Assembly: GCF_014284255.1 (NCBI RefSeq) | Contig: NZ_JACOFV010000004.1 | Location: 1 to 64,000 of the forward strand | Length of the DNA: 64,000 nucleotides | Source of the DNA: Cognatundibacterium jejuense | Lineage (GTDB): Bacteria > Pseudomonadota > Gammaproteobacteria > Burkholderiales > Burkholderiaceae_D | Reading direction: 5' to 3' | Shown: positions 17,792-26,695 of the stretch, in pieces | Layout of the letters: every line of letters starts with the position of its first letter | Numbering within the stretch: position 1 is the first letter of the stretch | Made by a program: the position numbers and the translations under genes | The notes under the pieces: generated by a model | What the model was told of the DNA's origin: nothing | The model's input: the letters and a program-made list of their open reading frames with translations, nothing else | The model's database searches: none

Positions 17792-20221
17792 TTGAAACTC
17801 AAGTTCATCAAGTTTAATATCATTTATAAGCTGATTGGCTATCTGGTCATCGTGAGCATCTTGCCACTATTGATTTTTGCTGTCAGTTCCTACGACGTGG
17901 TTCAGGAAACTATTCTGGATTTAACCAGTGGATATAGTTCTCAGTTAGTCAATAATCAGCGTGATTATTTACAGTTGCAGTTGCAACAGGTAGATAACCT
18001 GGCGTCCCGGATTGCAACGATAGATAAAATCGGCGAGGTTGCCGCTCGAACAGACGCGTTGAATGAAATGAAGCGCGACGCCTATGACGATTTGTCCACT
18101 CAGGCAGAAATTCGCCAAAATCTGAATTTATATAGCAGCCTAAAAGGCGTCGCCTCGATCGATTTTTATACTGCAAAAGGGCACCGCTTTTATGTCGGTG
18201 AAACTTTAAGCGAGCCGGAAGTCAATAAGCACGTGCGTGACACGATGTACAGAACGGCGTTGGCTTCGGATGGTGCATTGCAGTGGCTGAGTGTGGGCAA
18301 TAAGTTATACCCCGCATCTGATTCTGAAAAATTACTCACTGCATATAAGATTGTGTGGCGCTATTCCAGCGAAACGCAGTTGTCGGAGCCAGTTGGTATG
18401 TTGTTGATTAATTGCTCTACCAGCTACCTCTTTGATCATTTCAGTAAAGTTGATTTGGGACGTGGTTCTTATATGGTGGTTACTGACGCTGATGGGCGGG
18501 TAGTTTACGCACCAGATAAGAAAATAGTAGGGCAAAATATGCCCGAAAGCCTCGCGAATTGGCTCAAAAGTGGCAATGAAAAATCAGCTTTGCACATTGA
18601 TAACCGTGATTATCTCGTCAGCCTTGCGACCATAAAAAATCAGGGATGGCACTTGTTTGGGGTAATTCCTCAGGAAACTTTGCTCGCACCAATGCGAAGA
18701 TTGACGCAGCTTGTCGGATTGTTGATTGTTCTCAGTTCGATTATTATTTTATTGGCTAGCCATTTATTCAGAAGAAACATGGTTGCGCCCATTCAAGAAA
18801 TTTCTAAAGGTTTTCGCCGTATTCAAGAACAAAAAAATGACCTGGTTGAACACCTGCCGGTACCCGCAAGCAGGGATGAAATCAGTGAGCTTGTTGTTTG
18901 GTTTAATGCCTTTGTAGATGCCCATAAAATGCGTTTGCAATACGAAGAAGAATTGCGCGAAAGTCAATATAAGTTTGCCAGCATTTTCCAGCAGGCACCG
19001 ATTCCACTGGGGTTGGTTCGCATAGAAAATGGCCAGTTTGTGGACGTTAATGATGTCTGGCTTGCGCAATTTGAATTTTCCAGAGAAGAGATCATTGGCA
19101 ATACTTCGTTTGAACTCAATGTCTGGGTAGATTTAAATGAGCGCCAAGCCATGTTGGATCAGATCAAGCAAACGCAAGCGACGAGAATCGAGGTTCGCCA
19201 GCGAGCAAAGAGCGGTCGTATTTTGATTTGTATTTTATCTGGCCGACCAATCAAAATTCATGAGGAACGACTCTTCATTTTTTCGGCGGTCGACATCACA
19301 CGCCAGCGTGAAACCGAAAAAGAAATTCAAGAAATTAACCAACAATTAGAATCGCGGGTACAGTCTCGTACGTTGAAATTACAAGAAACCAACGAGGAAC
19401 TATATGAAGCTCTTGAGTCATTAAAACTCACAAAAAGTGAGTTGGTACGCTCGGAAAAATTAGCCGCGCTTGGTTCCCTGGTTGCTGGTATTGCACATGA
19501 ATTGAATACTCCGATAGGTAATAGTGTAACGGTGGCAAGCACTTTGCATGACGATACGCGTGATTTACGTCGTTCTGTGAAAGAAGGTAATTTGCGTCGC
19601 TCGGCTATTGAGACGTATTTTGATATTATCGAAAAGGGTACCGAGTTGTTGTTGCGCAATCTTGGTAACGCCCATGACCTGATTGCCAGTTTTAAACAAG
19701 TTGCGGCGGACCAGGCAAGCAATCAACGGCGTAGTTTTGATTTGAAAGAGACGATTGAAGGAATCATGGTCACTCTGGTGCCTATGTATAAAAAAACTGC
19801 ATTTGTCATGACTAGCGATTTAGCGCCGGGTATTAAGATGAATAGTTATCCCGGGCCTTTGGGGCAAGTATTGACCAATTTGGTCACCAATGCACTCACG
19901 CATGCGTTTGAAGAACGGCGGCAGGGAACGATGCGCTTGACGACGCGTTTGATCGATGAGACTCACGCAGAGTTGGTTTTTAGCGATGATGGTTTGGGTA
20001 TCCCAACTGAAAATCTCGCACGTGTCTTTGATCCTTTTTTTACGACCAAATTGGGGCAGGGCGGATCTGGTCTCGGCTTAAATATTGTCTACAATATTGT
20101 CACTAGCGTGCTTGGCGGAACCGTGCAGCTCGAGTCCGAAGTCGGTGTTGGTACTTGTTTTATTATCACCCTGCCGCTGACGCCCGTCGCGCTCGAAGCA
20201 CTTACCCAGCAAGGGTTGTAA
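17792..20221 (+). CDS. Membrane sensor histidine kinase paired with the RbsB-like lipoprotein
   Basis: An 809-residue kinase starting at TTG. Membrane spans at ~10-32 and ~303-325 bracket a periplasmic double-Cache-like region. Then follow a HAMP-like linker, a PAS domain (~390-510), a coiled coil, a HisKA dimerisation helix with the phospho-acceptor in 'GIAHELNTPIGN' near 568, and an ATPase domain with 'DDGLGIP', 'FDPFFTTK' and 'GSGLGLNIVYNIV'. No response regulator gene is adjacent, so its partner is elsewhere. The 12-base spacing to the binding-protein gene indicates one transcript. It probably relays the ligand state of that lipoprotein; the signal is unknown. Confidence 0.87.
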   Translation: MKLKFIKFNIIYKLIGYLVIVSILPLLIFAVSSYDVVQETILDLTSGYSSQLVNNQRDYLQLQLQQVDNLASRIATIDKIGEVAARTDALNEMKRDAYDDLSTQAEIRQNLNLYSSLKGVASIDFYTAKGHRFYVGETLSEPEVNKHVRDTMYRTALASDGALQWLSVGNKLYPASDSEKLLTAYKIVWRYSSETQLSEPVGMLLINCSTSYLFDHFSKVDLGRGSYMVVTDADGRVVYAPDKKIVGQNMPESLANWLKSGNEKSALHIDNRDYLVSLATIKNQGWHLFGVIPQETLLAPMRRLTQLVGLLIVLSSIIILLASHLFRRNMVAPIQEISKGFRRIQEQKNDLVEHLPVPASRDEISELVVWFNAFVDAHKMRLQYEEELRESQYKFASIFQQAPIPLGLVRIENGQFVDVNDVWLAQFEFSREEIIGNTSFELNVWVDLNERQAMLDQIKQTQATRIEVRQRAKSGRILICILSGRPIKIHEERLFIFSAVDITRQRETEKEIQEINQQLESRVQSRTLKLQETNEELYEALESLKLTKSELVRSEKLAALGSLVAGIAHELNTPIGNSVTVASTLHDDTRDLRRSVKEGNLRRSAIETYFDIIEKGTELLLRNLGNAHDLIASFKQVAADQASNQRRSFDLKETIEGIMVTLVPMYKKTAFVMTSDLAPGIKMNSYPGPLGQVLTNLVTNALTHAFEERRQGTMRLTTRLIDETHAELVFSDDGLGIPTENLARVFDPFFTTKLGQGGSGLGLNIVYNIVTSVLGGTVQLESEVGVGTCFIITLPLTPVALEALTQQGL

Positions 20222-20620
20222 ATTTCCGAAAGCTTCTCATTCAAGATTCATTAGCGACTTCCACGGTTCGCGCATGCGGCTAGTTTTGTGTCTTTAACTT
20301 ATTCCCCCACTGTTGTTTATCCTTTCATCTCTTATTAAGTGGCATAATTGCAATAATCTAAAAGTCAGACCACATAGATTGGTGATTTTTCGATTGTTCC
20401 CCTGGATTCTGTCTGGTTGTAAATATGCAACGGTTTCTGCTGATAAATTATCGGTTAAAGAAAAAAATAATTACCGTTTCTTTTACGCTAATGCGGTGCC
20501 AAGATGCAGCTTGTCCAAAATGAATTGGACTTGTAGATGCGGATTTGCAGATGCTCCCCATCCTTGCAGGGAGTAAATAGTGAGATTGATTTTTCAATGG
20601 ATTTAGATCGGGGTTGCATA
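20222..20620 (+). other. Intergenic region before the TelA-PknG cluster (399 bp)
   Basis: Should contain the promoter of the seven-gene cluster. An AT-rich block with a short inverted repeat around CGGTTAAAG...AATTACCG lies near 20452-20480. No clear terminator follows the kinase gene, and no confident hexamer pair was found. Confidence 0.35.
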
Positions 20621-21820
20621 ATGAGCGAGTCAAAAACAGAAACAGAATTGGTTGTTTCTCCGTTGAATACGGTATCTTTGTACGATGGAAATCCACCTGC
20701 CCTGCGTTACGAATTGCAAGCGGACCGGCAAATCGATTTAAACAAATTTACCGATGAGCAAAAAGCGCGTATCAATCAAATCGCTGCCAGTGTATCGTTT
20801 TCCGATACCAATAGCCTGATGTCATTTGGCGCTGATGCGCAACGTGAATTGAGTAAACATCTCGATCAGTTATTGGAAGGAATGCGTACCAGCGAAGCAG
20901 GGCGTGCGGGAGAAATTACCATTGCACTGGCGACAACCTTGAAAGACCTGAATCTTCCTAAGATCAAACAAGAGGTTGCAGGTCAAAGCAGTCTGGCTGA
21001 ACAATTTGGGAAAATCCCTTTTGTTGGTGAATGGTTCTCGGCATTACGTGCATTACAGCAAAATCATAAGAAAATTACTGAACATCTGAATGCGATCGAA
21101 CAAAAATCGCAGGCGCAACTGACTACCCTCAGATCGACCAACGATAAATTGGATCGTCTGGTGCAAGCCAGTATTGACCATATCAAAACCATGGAATTGT
21201 ATATGGCGGCCGGCCAGATACTGATCAAGCGTGCGCGTCTGGAATTTGAACAAAAACGTGTTGCGGTAGAGCAATCACGCGATGTAGTCGAAATCGCTAA
21301 GCTGCGCGACTTTGCTGAGCAAATCAATGCATTTGAAACACGAGTCGTGCGTATGCATGTGGCGCACAGCCAGTCTATCGTCTCGGTGCCAGAAATTCGG
21401 GCCACACAAACGGCTGCCATGATAGAAATGAATAATGTCATGGATAGTATTCTGTTCGATCTACCTGCTTTGAAACGGGCAATTCTTAATGTAGCCGCTT
21501 TATCGGAAACAGCAAAGGCATCCAAAGCGACGGAAGCACGCCGTGCCTTGTCCAGAGAATTGGGTGGTATAGGTAGCGATCAGTTGCAAGACGCGTATTT
21601 AAAAGCGAAAAACAGCCAGGGAGATTTTGCGGCGGATGTTGCTGTACTGGCGCAATCCGCGGATAAATTGTTGCAGACGATCGCGCTTGGTCATCGTCTG
21701 GATCTGGAAAACGCCGATAAACGTGAAAAATCCATTAATGATTTGAACGCACTCAATCGTAAATTTACTGAAGGTTTGCTGGAATCTGGCAATCAATTTG
21801 TACAAAAAATTTCATCTTAA
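20621..21820 (+). CDS. TelA-like toxic-anion-resistance family protein
   Basis: About 400 residues, soluble and mostly helical, matching the TelA/KlaA (toxic anion resistance) family: 'LAEQFGKIPFVGEWFSALR' in the first half, then a long helical region with 'QILIKRARLEFEQ' and 'VPEIRATQTAAMIEMNN'. The family is linked to tellurite resistance, membrane stress and Ter-type stress responses; the exact biochemistry is not known. I use ATG 20621 with an upstream GGGG; two earlier in-frame starts would add a tail that is not family-like. It is the first gene of a tight co-directional cluster (vWA, FHA, membrane protein, coiled coil, kinase, phosphatase), so it is likely an effector or scaffold of a phospho-signalling system. 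Confidence 0.82.
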   Translation: MSESKTETELVVSPLNTVSLYDGNPPALRYELQADRQIDLNKFTDEQKARINQIAASVSFSDTNSLMSFGADAQRELSKHLDQLLEGMRTSEAGRAGEITIALATTLKDLNLPKIKQEVAGQSSLAEQFGKIPFVGEWFSALRALQQNHKKITEHLNAIEQKSQAQLTTLRSTNDKLDRLVQASIDHIKTMELYMAAGQILIKRARLEFEQKRVAVEQSRDVVEIAKLRDFAEQINAFETRVVRMHVAHSQSIVSVPEIRATQTAAMIEMNNVMDSILFDLPALKRAILNVAALSETAKASKATEARRALSRELGGIGSDQLQDAYLKAKNSQGDFAADVAVLAQSADKLLQTIALGHRLDLENADKREKSINDLNALNRKFTEGLLESGNQFVQKISS

Positions 21821-21853
21821 TATCGTCTTAACTGACTCTCGTCGGAGTGTTTT

Positions 21854-23137
21854 ATGTTTCGTATTCAAGGGTTCTTCAACCCATATTTATCTGTAGGTCA
21901 GTCACGTCTTGATACGGTATTGACGATTTCTTCGGATGTGCAGATTGTCCCCAATGCAGGTGGTCGAAAAATTGTCGGTTTTGTCCTGGATGTATCGGGT
22001 TCGATGGGTGGTGAAAAGCTCTCACAAGCAAAAAATGCTGCACGTCGTGGTATCGATATGTTGTCGGAAGATATGTGGTTCTTTGTGGTCAGTTTTTCAG
22101 GTAGTGCTGATATTGTGGTTAAAGCAAGCCCTGCCACTGCGGCGAATAAAGCGTTTGCGCATAGTGCAATTCAAGGTTTGCGCGCGTCAGGTTCAACGTC
22201 CATGTCATCTGGACTGAAAGCTGCCTATCACCAGGTCAGGAGTAGTGGCGCCACCATGGCGAGCGTGTACTTTCAGACCGATGGTGAAAATGGTGCTGAA
22301 GACAGCATGCATCTTACTGCTGTGATTGAAGAATGCAAAGGCGTGTTTCATTGTGACTGTCGCGGTATCGGTACCGATTGGAAGCCAGTAGAGTTGCGCA
22401 CCATCGCTTCGGCTTTGTTGGGTACTGCTGATGCGATCACTGATCCAGCCGGTCTGGAAGAAGATTTGCAAGCCTTTTTAAGGCGTTCCATGTCGAAAGG
22501 TATTTCAGGCGCGGTATTACGCATCTGGTCGCCAAAAGTCGTCAAGCTACTGACAGTAAAGCAAATGAGCCCTGACATTATGGATCTGATGCCAGTCGCC
22601 ACACGAATCGATGATAAAACGCTTGATGTGCCGTTGGGAGCTTGGGGTAATGAGGCGCGTGATTTCCAACTTGCCTTTGAATTGCCAGCTGGTGCTGTTG
22701 ATGAAGAAGTGTTGGCATGCCGTGCGAGTGTTGTTTATCTGGAGGGTGGAATAGAAACTAAAGCCACTTGTGATCCGATCGCAGTCAGATGGTCAGGTGA
22801 TGACATGCTGACGACACGCATCAGTAAGGAAGTTGCACACTATACCGGGCAAAAAGAATTGGCAGACTCGATCCAGGAAGGGCTTGAAGCGAAGGCCAAG
22901 GGTGATGAAGATAAAGCCACGCGTTTGTTAGGACGCGCGGCAAAATTGGCACAGGAATCCGGTAACGAAGAGGTGACGCGTCGCTTGAAAAAAGTAGTTG
23001 ATGTGATTGATGCCGACGCCGGTACAGTACGCCTGAAAAAGGCTGATAAAGCAGCTGATATGGAATTGGAGTTAGGCGGAACGCGCACGGTGCGCCGTCG
23101 TACTGGTGTTGTTGGTGATGTGGTTGGTAACATTTAA
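21854..23137 (+). CDS. Cytoplasmic von Willebrand factor A (vWA) domain protein
   Basis: A 427-residue protein without signal peptide. The vWA domain occupies roughly residues 38-220, with a complete metal-ion-dependent adhesion site: 'LDVSGSMGG' near 45 (DxSxS), a Thr in 'GSTSMSSGL', and an Asp in 'FQTDGENG'. A beta-rich middle part follows, then a charged helical tail ending in Arg-rich sequence. vWA proteins of this type (TerY-like) work with kinases and PP2C phosphatases in Ter-related stress systems (established knowledge); here the same partners are five and six genes downstream. GGAG seven bases before the ATG is a good ribosome site. Confidence 0.85.
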   Translation: MFRIQGFFNPYLSVGQSRLDTVLTISSDVQIVPNAGGRKIVGFVLDVSGSMGGEKLSQAKNAARRGIDMLSEDMWFFVVSFSGSADIVVKASPATAANKAFAHSAIQGLRASGSTSMSSGLKAAYHQVRSSGATMASVYFQTDGENGAEDSMHLTAVIEECKGVFHCDCRGIGTDWKPVELRTIASALLGTADAITDPAGLEEDLQAFLRRSMSKGISGAVLRIWSPKVVKLLTVKQMSPDIMDLMPVATRIDDKTLDVPLGAWGNEARDFQLAFELPAGAVDEEVLACRASVVYLEGGIETKATCDPIAVRWSGDDMLTTRISKEVAHYTGQKELADSIQEGLEAKAKGDEDKATRLLGRAAKLAQESGNEEVTRRLKKVVDVIDADAGTVRLKKADKAADMELELGGTRTVRRRTGVVGDVVGNI

Positions 23138-23208
23138 GATGACTTTTGACAAGGTTCATCGGATCAAGGTTTACACCATCACACTCTCACTTTAACTGAA
23201 TTGAAACC

Positions 23209-24009
23209 ATGAGTAATATTTGTCCTAAAGGTCATTTTTCCACGGATATGGATTATTGCTCGGAGTGTGGTGCTCCGATTAAATTATCAGCCGCGAATAA
23301 TAATGCGCCCGTTGCACCTAAAGTGGCCGATGCAAAACCTGCTTCTGCCAGGGTTGATAATCTGGATTGTCCAGATTGCATGACGCCACGTCGCAGTGGT
23401 ACTCGCTATTGTGAAGTTTGCCGTTATGATTTTGAACTTGGTGCATCGTTTAATGGCTTGCAGAGTTTAGCTAAGCCAGCACCTACGCCAATACCGCAAA
23501 TTTCTCCGGTAGTAGCTGCCGAGCCGCCAGTGCTAAAAACTGTTGCAGAGACTGTACCAACGTCACCCGTTGTTCCAGATGTCTGCGTTTCGTCACCCAT
23601 AGTTAACACGGTGAACAATGTCGCGGATACGACGATGCAGTCGCAGCGCCTCAAGCTCATTATTACGGTCGATTCGACCTTGTACACTGAAAATGATCCG
23701 GGAAATCCGTGTCCGGTCGGGGCGCCCGACAGAGAATATCATCTTGATTTGGATGAACAAACTTTGGGGCGGCAGTTTGAAGGTAAGGGCATTTATCCCG
23801 AAATCGTCGTTCAGGATCCGGGTATTTCTCGCCGTCATTTGAAATTGATGCGCGACGAAAAAGGAAACCATACGGTTCTCGATTTGGGTTCTGCCAATGG
23901 TACCGAACTCAATAATAAACTTATGTTAGCCGGTGTTGTTGCCATGATCAGTCCGGGTGACGAATTGACTCTGGGTATGTGGACACGGATTCGTGTCGAA
24001 CTTAGATAA
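23209..24009 (+). CDS. FHA-domain protein with N-terminal zinc ribbons
   Basis: A 266-residue protein. Two zinc-ribbon-like cysteine sets lie in the first 75 residues (C5...C21xxC24, then CPDC...CEVC). A Pro/Val-rich linker follows, then an FHA domain at ~170-266 with 'GISRRHLKL' and 'DLGSANGTELNN', the loops that bind phosphothreonine. It is therefore a reader of Thr phosphorylation, and the obvious writer and eraser are the PknG-like kinase and PP2C phosphatase of the same cluster. The zinc ribbons recur in those two enzymes, hinting at a shared docking or assembly role (inference). Confidence 0.85.
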   Translation: MSNICPKGHFSTDMDYCSECGAPIKLSAANNNAPVAPKVADAKPASARVDNLDCPDCMTPRRSGTRYCEVCRYDFELGASFNGLQSLAKPAPTPIPQISPVVAAEPPVLKTVAETVPTSPVVPDVCVSSPIVNTVNNVADTTMQSQRLKLIITVDSTLYTENDPGNPCPVGAPDREYHLDLDEQTLGRQFEGKGIYPEIVVQDPGISRRHLKLMRDEKGNHTVLDLGSANGTELNNKLMLAGVVAMISPGDELTLGMWTRIRVELR

Positions 24010-24039
24010 TCGACACTTACCGTTTTAGGAAAGCTATTT

Positions 24040-25446
24040 ATGTCTTCTGCTATGCTAACTCCAGTCAACGCTCCCGTGGGTGGAACTTTGCAAGATACTT
24101 TGCACGTCTCTTTAGTCGAGGCTGATTTGTATCAGGTATCTGAAGTCCCACAGCAACTTAAGCTGAGACGCGCGTTGTGCGTAGCTCTCAGTGTTTGTGT
24201 TTTTATTGCAGCTTTTTTTGTTTTCGATAGCTATCGCTCGGTAGTCAATACCGTCGGGAAGGACGCGGTTCCTTCTATTGTCGCCGCTGAGCAAATACGT
24301 TCACGATTGGCTGATGCACATACCAATCTCATGGATCTTTTTTTGCTAAAAGAAGAAGCAAATGGAGCATCTGGCAAAGCATATATTGCTGCGATCAATC
24401 AGGCGCATAATAAGTTATTGTCGGCGGCGCAAAACATTACTTTTGGTGACGAAGAGCGTAAGCCGATTTTAACGGCAATGACCCTGTTGTCAGAATATGA
24501 ACGCGTTGTGGGCATGGCTCTGGTTACGAAAGATTCACATGACTTGCTGCTGAAAGCTGACACATTGATGCGTGAGCATATTTTGCCGGCTGTGGTTGAG
24601 CTTGATAATGCGAATTTTACACATCTTGCGAGTAGTTATGCCGAGGGCAGGCAAGCTGCAAAAAATTATTTTGTGACGTTCCTGTTGTTGTCTATATTGT
24701 TGATCGTGGCATTGATAGAAGCGCAGGTGAAGATGTTTGCAATATTTAAACGTATCGTCAATCCAGTCATGCTATCTGGCTTGTTGGTATTTATCGCCAG
24801 CATTTCTTGCATGGCAATTAAAATTGATCAAATATCGTCTGATCTTCGAACTGCCAAAGAAGACGCGTTTGATTCTGTCCACGTGTTATCGCAGGCACAA
24901 GCGTTGGCATATTCAGCGAATGCACAGGAAAGTATGTACTTGTTAATGACTGACAAGCAAGTGCAAGCAAAGCAAACTGCTTTGTTCGCTGACGCTGCCG
25001 ATAAAATTTTCTCGTCTAAAATAGGCGCTGCAAACGCCTTAATTTCTAATCCCAAAGAATTGAAAGGGCATGGTTTGCTGGCTGATGAGTTGGTGAACGT
25101 GACCTTCCCTGGGGAACACCAGGCAGCCGTTGATACATTAAAAGCCTGGGTCGAATACGTCTATATTGACAAAGAGATCCGTCAACTCGAAGCCAGTGGC
25201 AAACATGAACAAGCGCTTGCTCTTTGTATTGGTAAACTTGAACATCAATCAGACTGGGCGTTTGATCGTTTTAATGCAGCGCTGTCGAAAACCTTGATGA
25301 TCAACCAGGCCCAATTTGATGATGGCATCGCCCGAGCAATGTCCTCGATAAAGCAACTTGTTTATCTATTGGCGCTTCTGTTATTTGCACCTGTATTGGG
25401 AACGATAGTTGGTATCCAAAAACGTCTGGTGGAGTTTCGCGAGTGA
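24040..25446 (+). CDS. Inner-membrane protein with duplicated TM-helical bundle-TM unit
   Basis: A 468-residue protein not matched to a named family. It shows two tandem copies of the same layout: membrane span, ~140-residue periplasmic helical region, membrane span. Spans are near 47-66, 207-226, 236-255 and 443-460. The helical regions resemble the four-helix-bundle sensors of chemoreceptors ('AEQIRSRLADAHTNL' and 'LSQAQALAYSANAQES' at equivalent places). There is no kinase, HAMP or signalling domain after the last span, so it may be the membrane sensor or anchor for the cytoplasmic proteins of the cluster. Its stop overlaps the GTG of the next gene by four bases, indicating coupled translation. 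Confidence 0.65.
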   Translation: MSSAMLTPVNAPVGGTLQDTLHVSLVEADLYQVSEVPQQLKLRRALCVALSVCVFIAAFFVFDSYRSVVNTVGKDAVPSIVAAEQIRSRLADAHTNLMDLFLLKEEANGASGKAYIAAINQAHNKLLSAAQNITFGDEERKPILTAMTLLSEYERVVGMALVTKDSHDLLLKADTLMREHILPAVVELDNANFTHLASSYAEGRQAAKNYFVTFLLLSILLIVALIEAQVKMFAIFKRIVNPVMLSGLLVFIASISCMAIKIDQISSDLRTAKEDAFDSVHVLSQAQALAYSANAQESMYLLMTDKQVQAKQTALFADAADKIFSSKIGAANALISNPKELKGHGLLADELVNVTFPGEHQAAVDTLKAWVEYVYIDKEIRQLEASGKHEQALALCIGKLEHQSDWAFDRFNAALSKTLMINQAQFDDGIARAMSSIKQLVYLLALLLFAPVLGTIVGIQKRLVEFRE

Positions 25447-26624
25447 GCAATATAGATGATTCGCTAGCGGTCTGGCAACAGCGGCTTGCCGCTATCAGCA
25501 CGAATGCAAATGAGTTAGCGGATGCTGAGAGTACGAAGCGGATTCGCATCAAACTCAGGGCTGGTAATTATTCGGGTTTGAGTAAAGCTAAAGCAGAACA
25601 AGCGACAGCGCAATTAAGTACTCTGGTCGATGATTATTTATTGTTAGCCAAAATAGTCGATGAGGCATTGAATATTGCGCAGCATAGTTTATTTATGTCA
25701 TCGTCAACTCGCGAGGATAAAATATTCGCCTTGCTGGAAGGCTCTTCCATCGTCAGGACAACCGGGCAAGTGTCGATCAAGAACCGCGACTTGTTAGGCA
25801 GTGCTGCGCAGAGTTCGCAGTTGACGCCTGCGGCGCTCTTGCTGATCATGCAAAATGAATTTGAGCAGGCCAGAGATAGCTTAAATCAGTTAGATCTCGC
25901 CGAGTCAAGAGGAGCCGAAGCCCTGGTTGGCATCAAGCATGATTACAGCCTGATGGAGCAACGTGCTAAAGGGTTAAAAGCTGAATCTGATCGTCCATCG
26001 TTTATCGAAATTCAAGGTTTGCAGGCGGATCCTCTCAATGCCTTAGACGGCATAGAAGCCTTGCGTCGAAGCCTCAGTGTCTGGGCCGCCAAATTGGATG
26101 ACCTTGAACGTACCAGGCTATCGGCGGAGAAAGAAGTTGAGCAGGCCAAGTTAACGTTAAATGAATTAAGGGATCTGGAGCTGACGTATCACTCACAATG
26201 TGAAAATCTCAGTCATCTATGTGGTGCGCAGACTTTAAGCACCTTAAAAATGCCTGGCACTTCACCGATCGCGATGTTGCAAAGCTGGTGCGAGACTTTA
26301 GAAAATAGTTTGCATGCCGGTCAATGGTCGGCGGTGTTGGTGGGTATGAGTAGGCTGCAATTGGCGATGACCCAGGCGCAAGCCGACTTAAATCGTGCGA
26401 TTGCCGAAGTGCAAACCCGATGTGCAGAAGTTGATGAATTAAAAGGACGTTTTGCAGCATATAAAGCCAAAGATCAGACACTCATTATGCAGCACGGTAT
26501 TGATCAAAGACGACAACAGCTGCGCGTACAAATTGAAACTGATTTGTTGATGCGTCCTTTGGATCTGGAAAATTTACGGGTCAAGGTGTCTCAGTATCAG
26601 CAGCAGTTAAGCAAGATAATTTAA
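25443..26624 (+). CDS. Coiled-coil protein of unknown function
   Basis: A 393-residue soluble protein starting with GTG in a GTGA overlap with the membrane protein gene. It is almost entirely helical, with heptad-like stretches around residues 215-245 ('LERTRLSAEKEVEQAKLTL') and 300-365. No enzymatic motif, zinc site or membrane span is visible. Its position between the membrane sensor-like protein and the kinase suggests a scaffold or adaptor, but that is inference from context only. Confidence 0.6.
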   Translation: MSNIDDSLAVWQQRLAAISTNANELADAESTKRIRIKLRAGNYSGLSKAKAEQATAQLSTLVDDYLLLAKIVDEALNIAQHSLFMSSSTREDKIFALLEGSSIVRTTGQVSIKNRDLLGSAAQSSQLTPAALLLIMQNEFEQARDSLNQLDLAESRGAEALVGIKHDYSLMEQRAKGLKAESDRPSFIEIQGLQADPLNALDGIEALRRSLSVWAAKLDDLERTRLSAEKEVEQAKLTLNELRDLELTYHSQCENLSHLCGAQTLSTLKMPGTSPIAMLQSWCETLENSLHAGQWSAVLVGMSRLQLAMTQAQADLNRAIAEVQTRCAEVDELKGRFAAYKAKDQTLIMQHGIDQRRQQLRVQIETDLLMRPLDLENLRVKVSQYQQQLSKII

Positions 26625-26695
26625 CCCCATACTGGGAACCGTTTTTTAAAGACCGCTTTTTAATAAGCTCGGATAGTAAAACTTGAGGTGATTTT

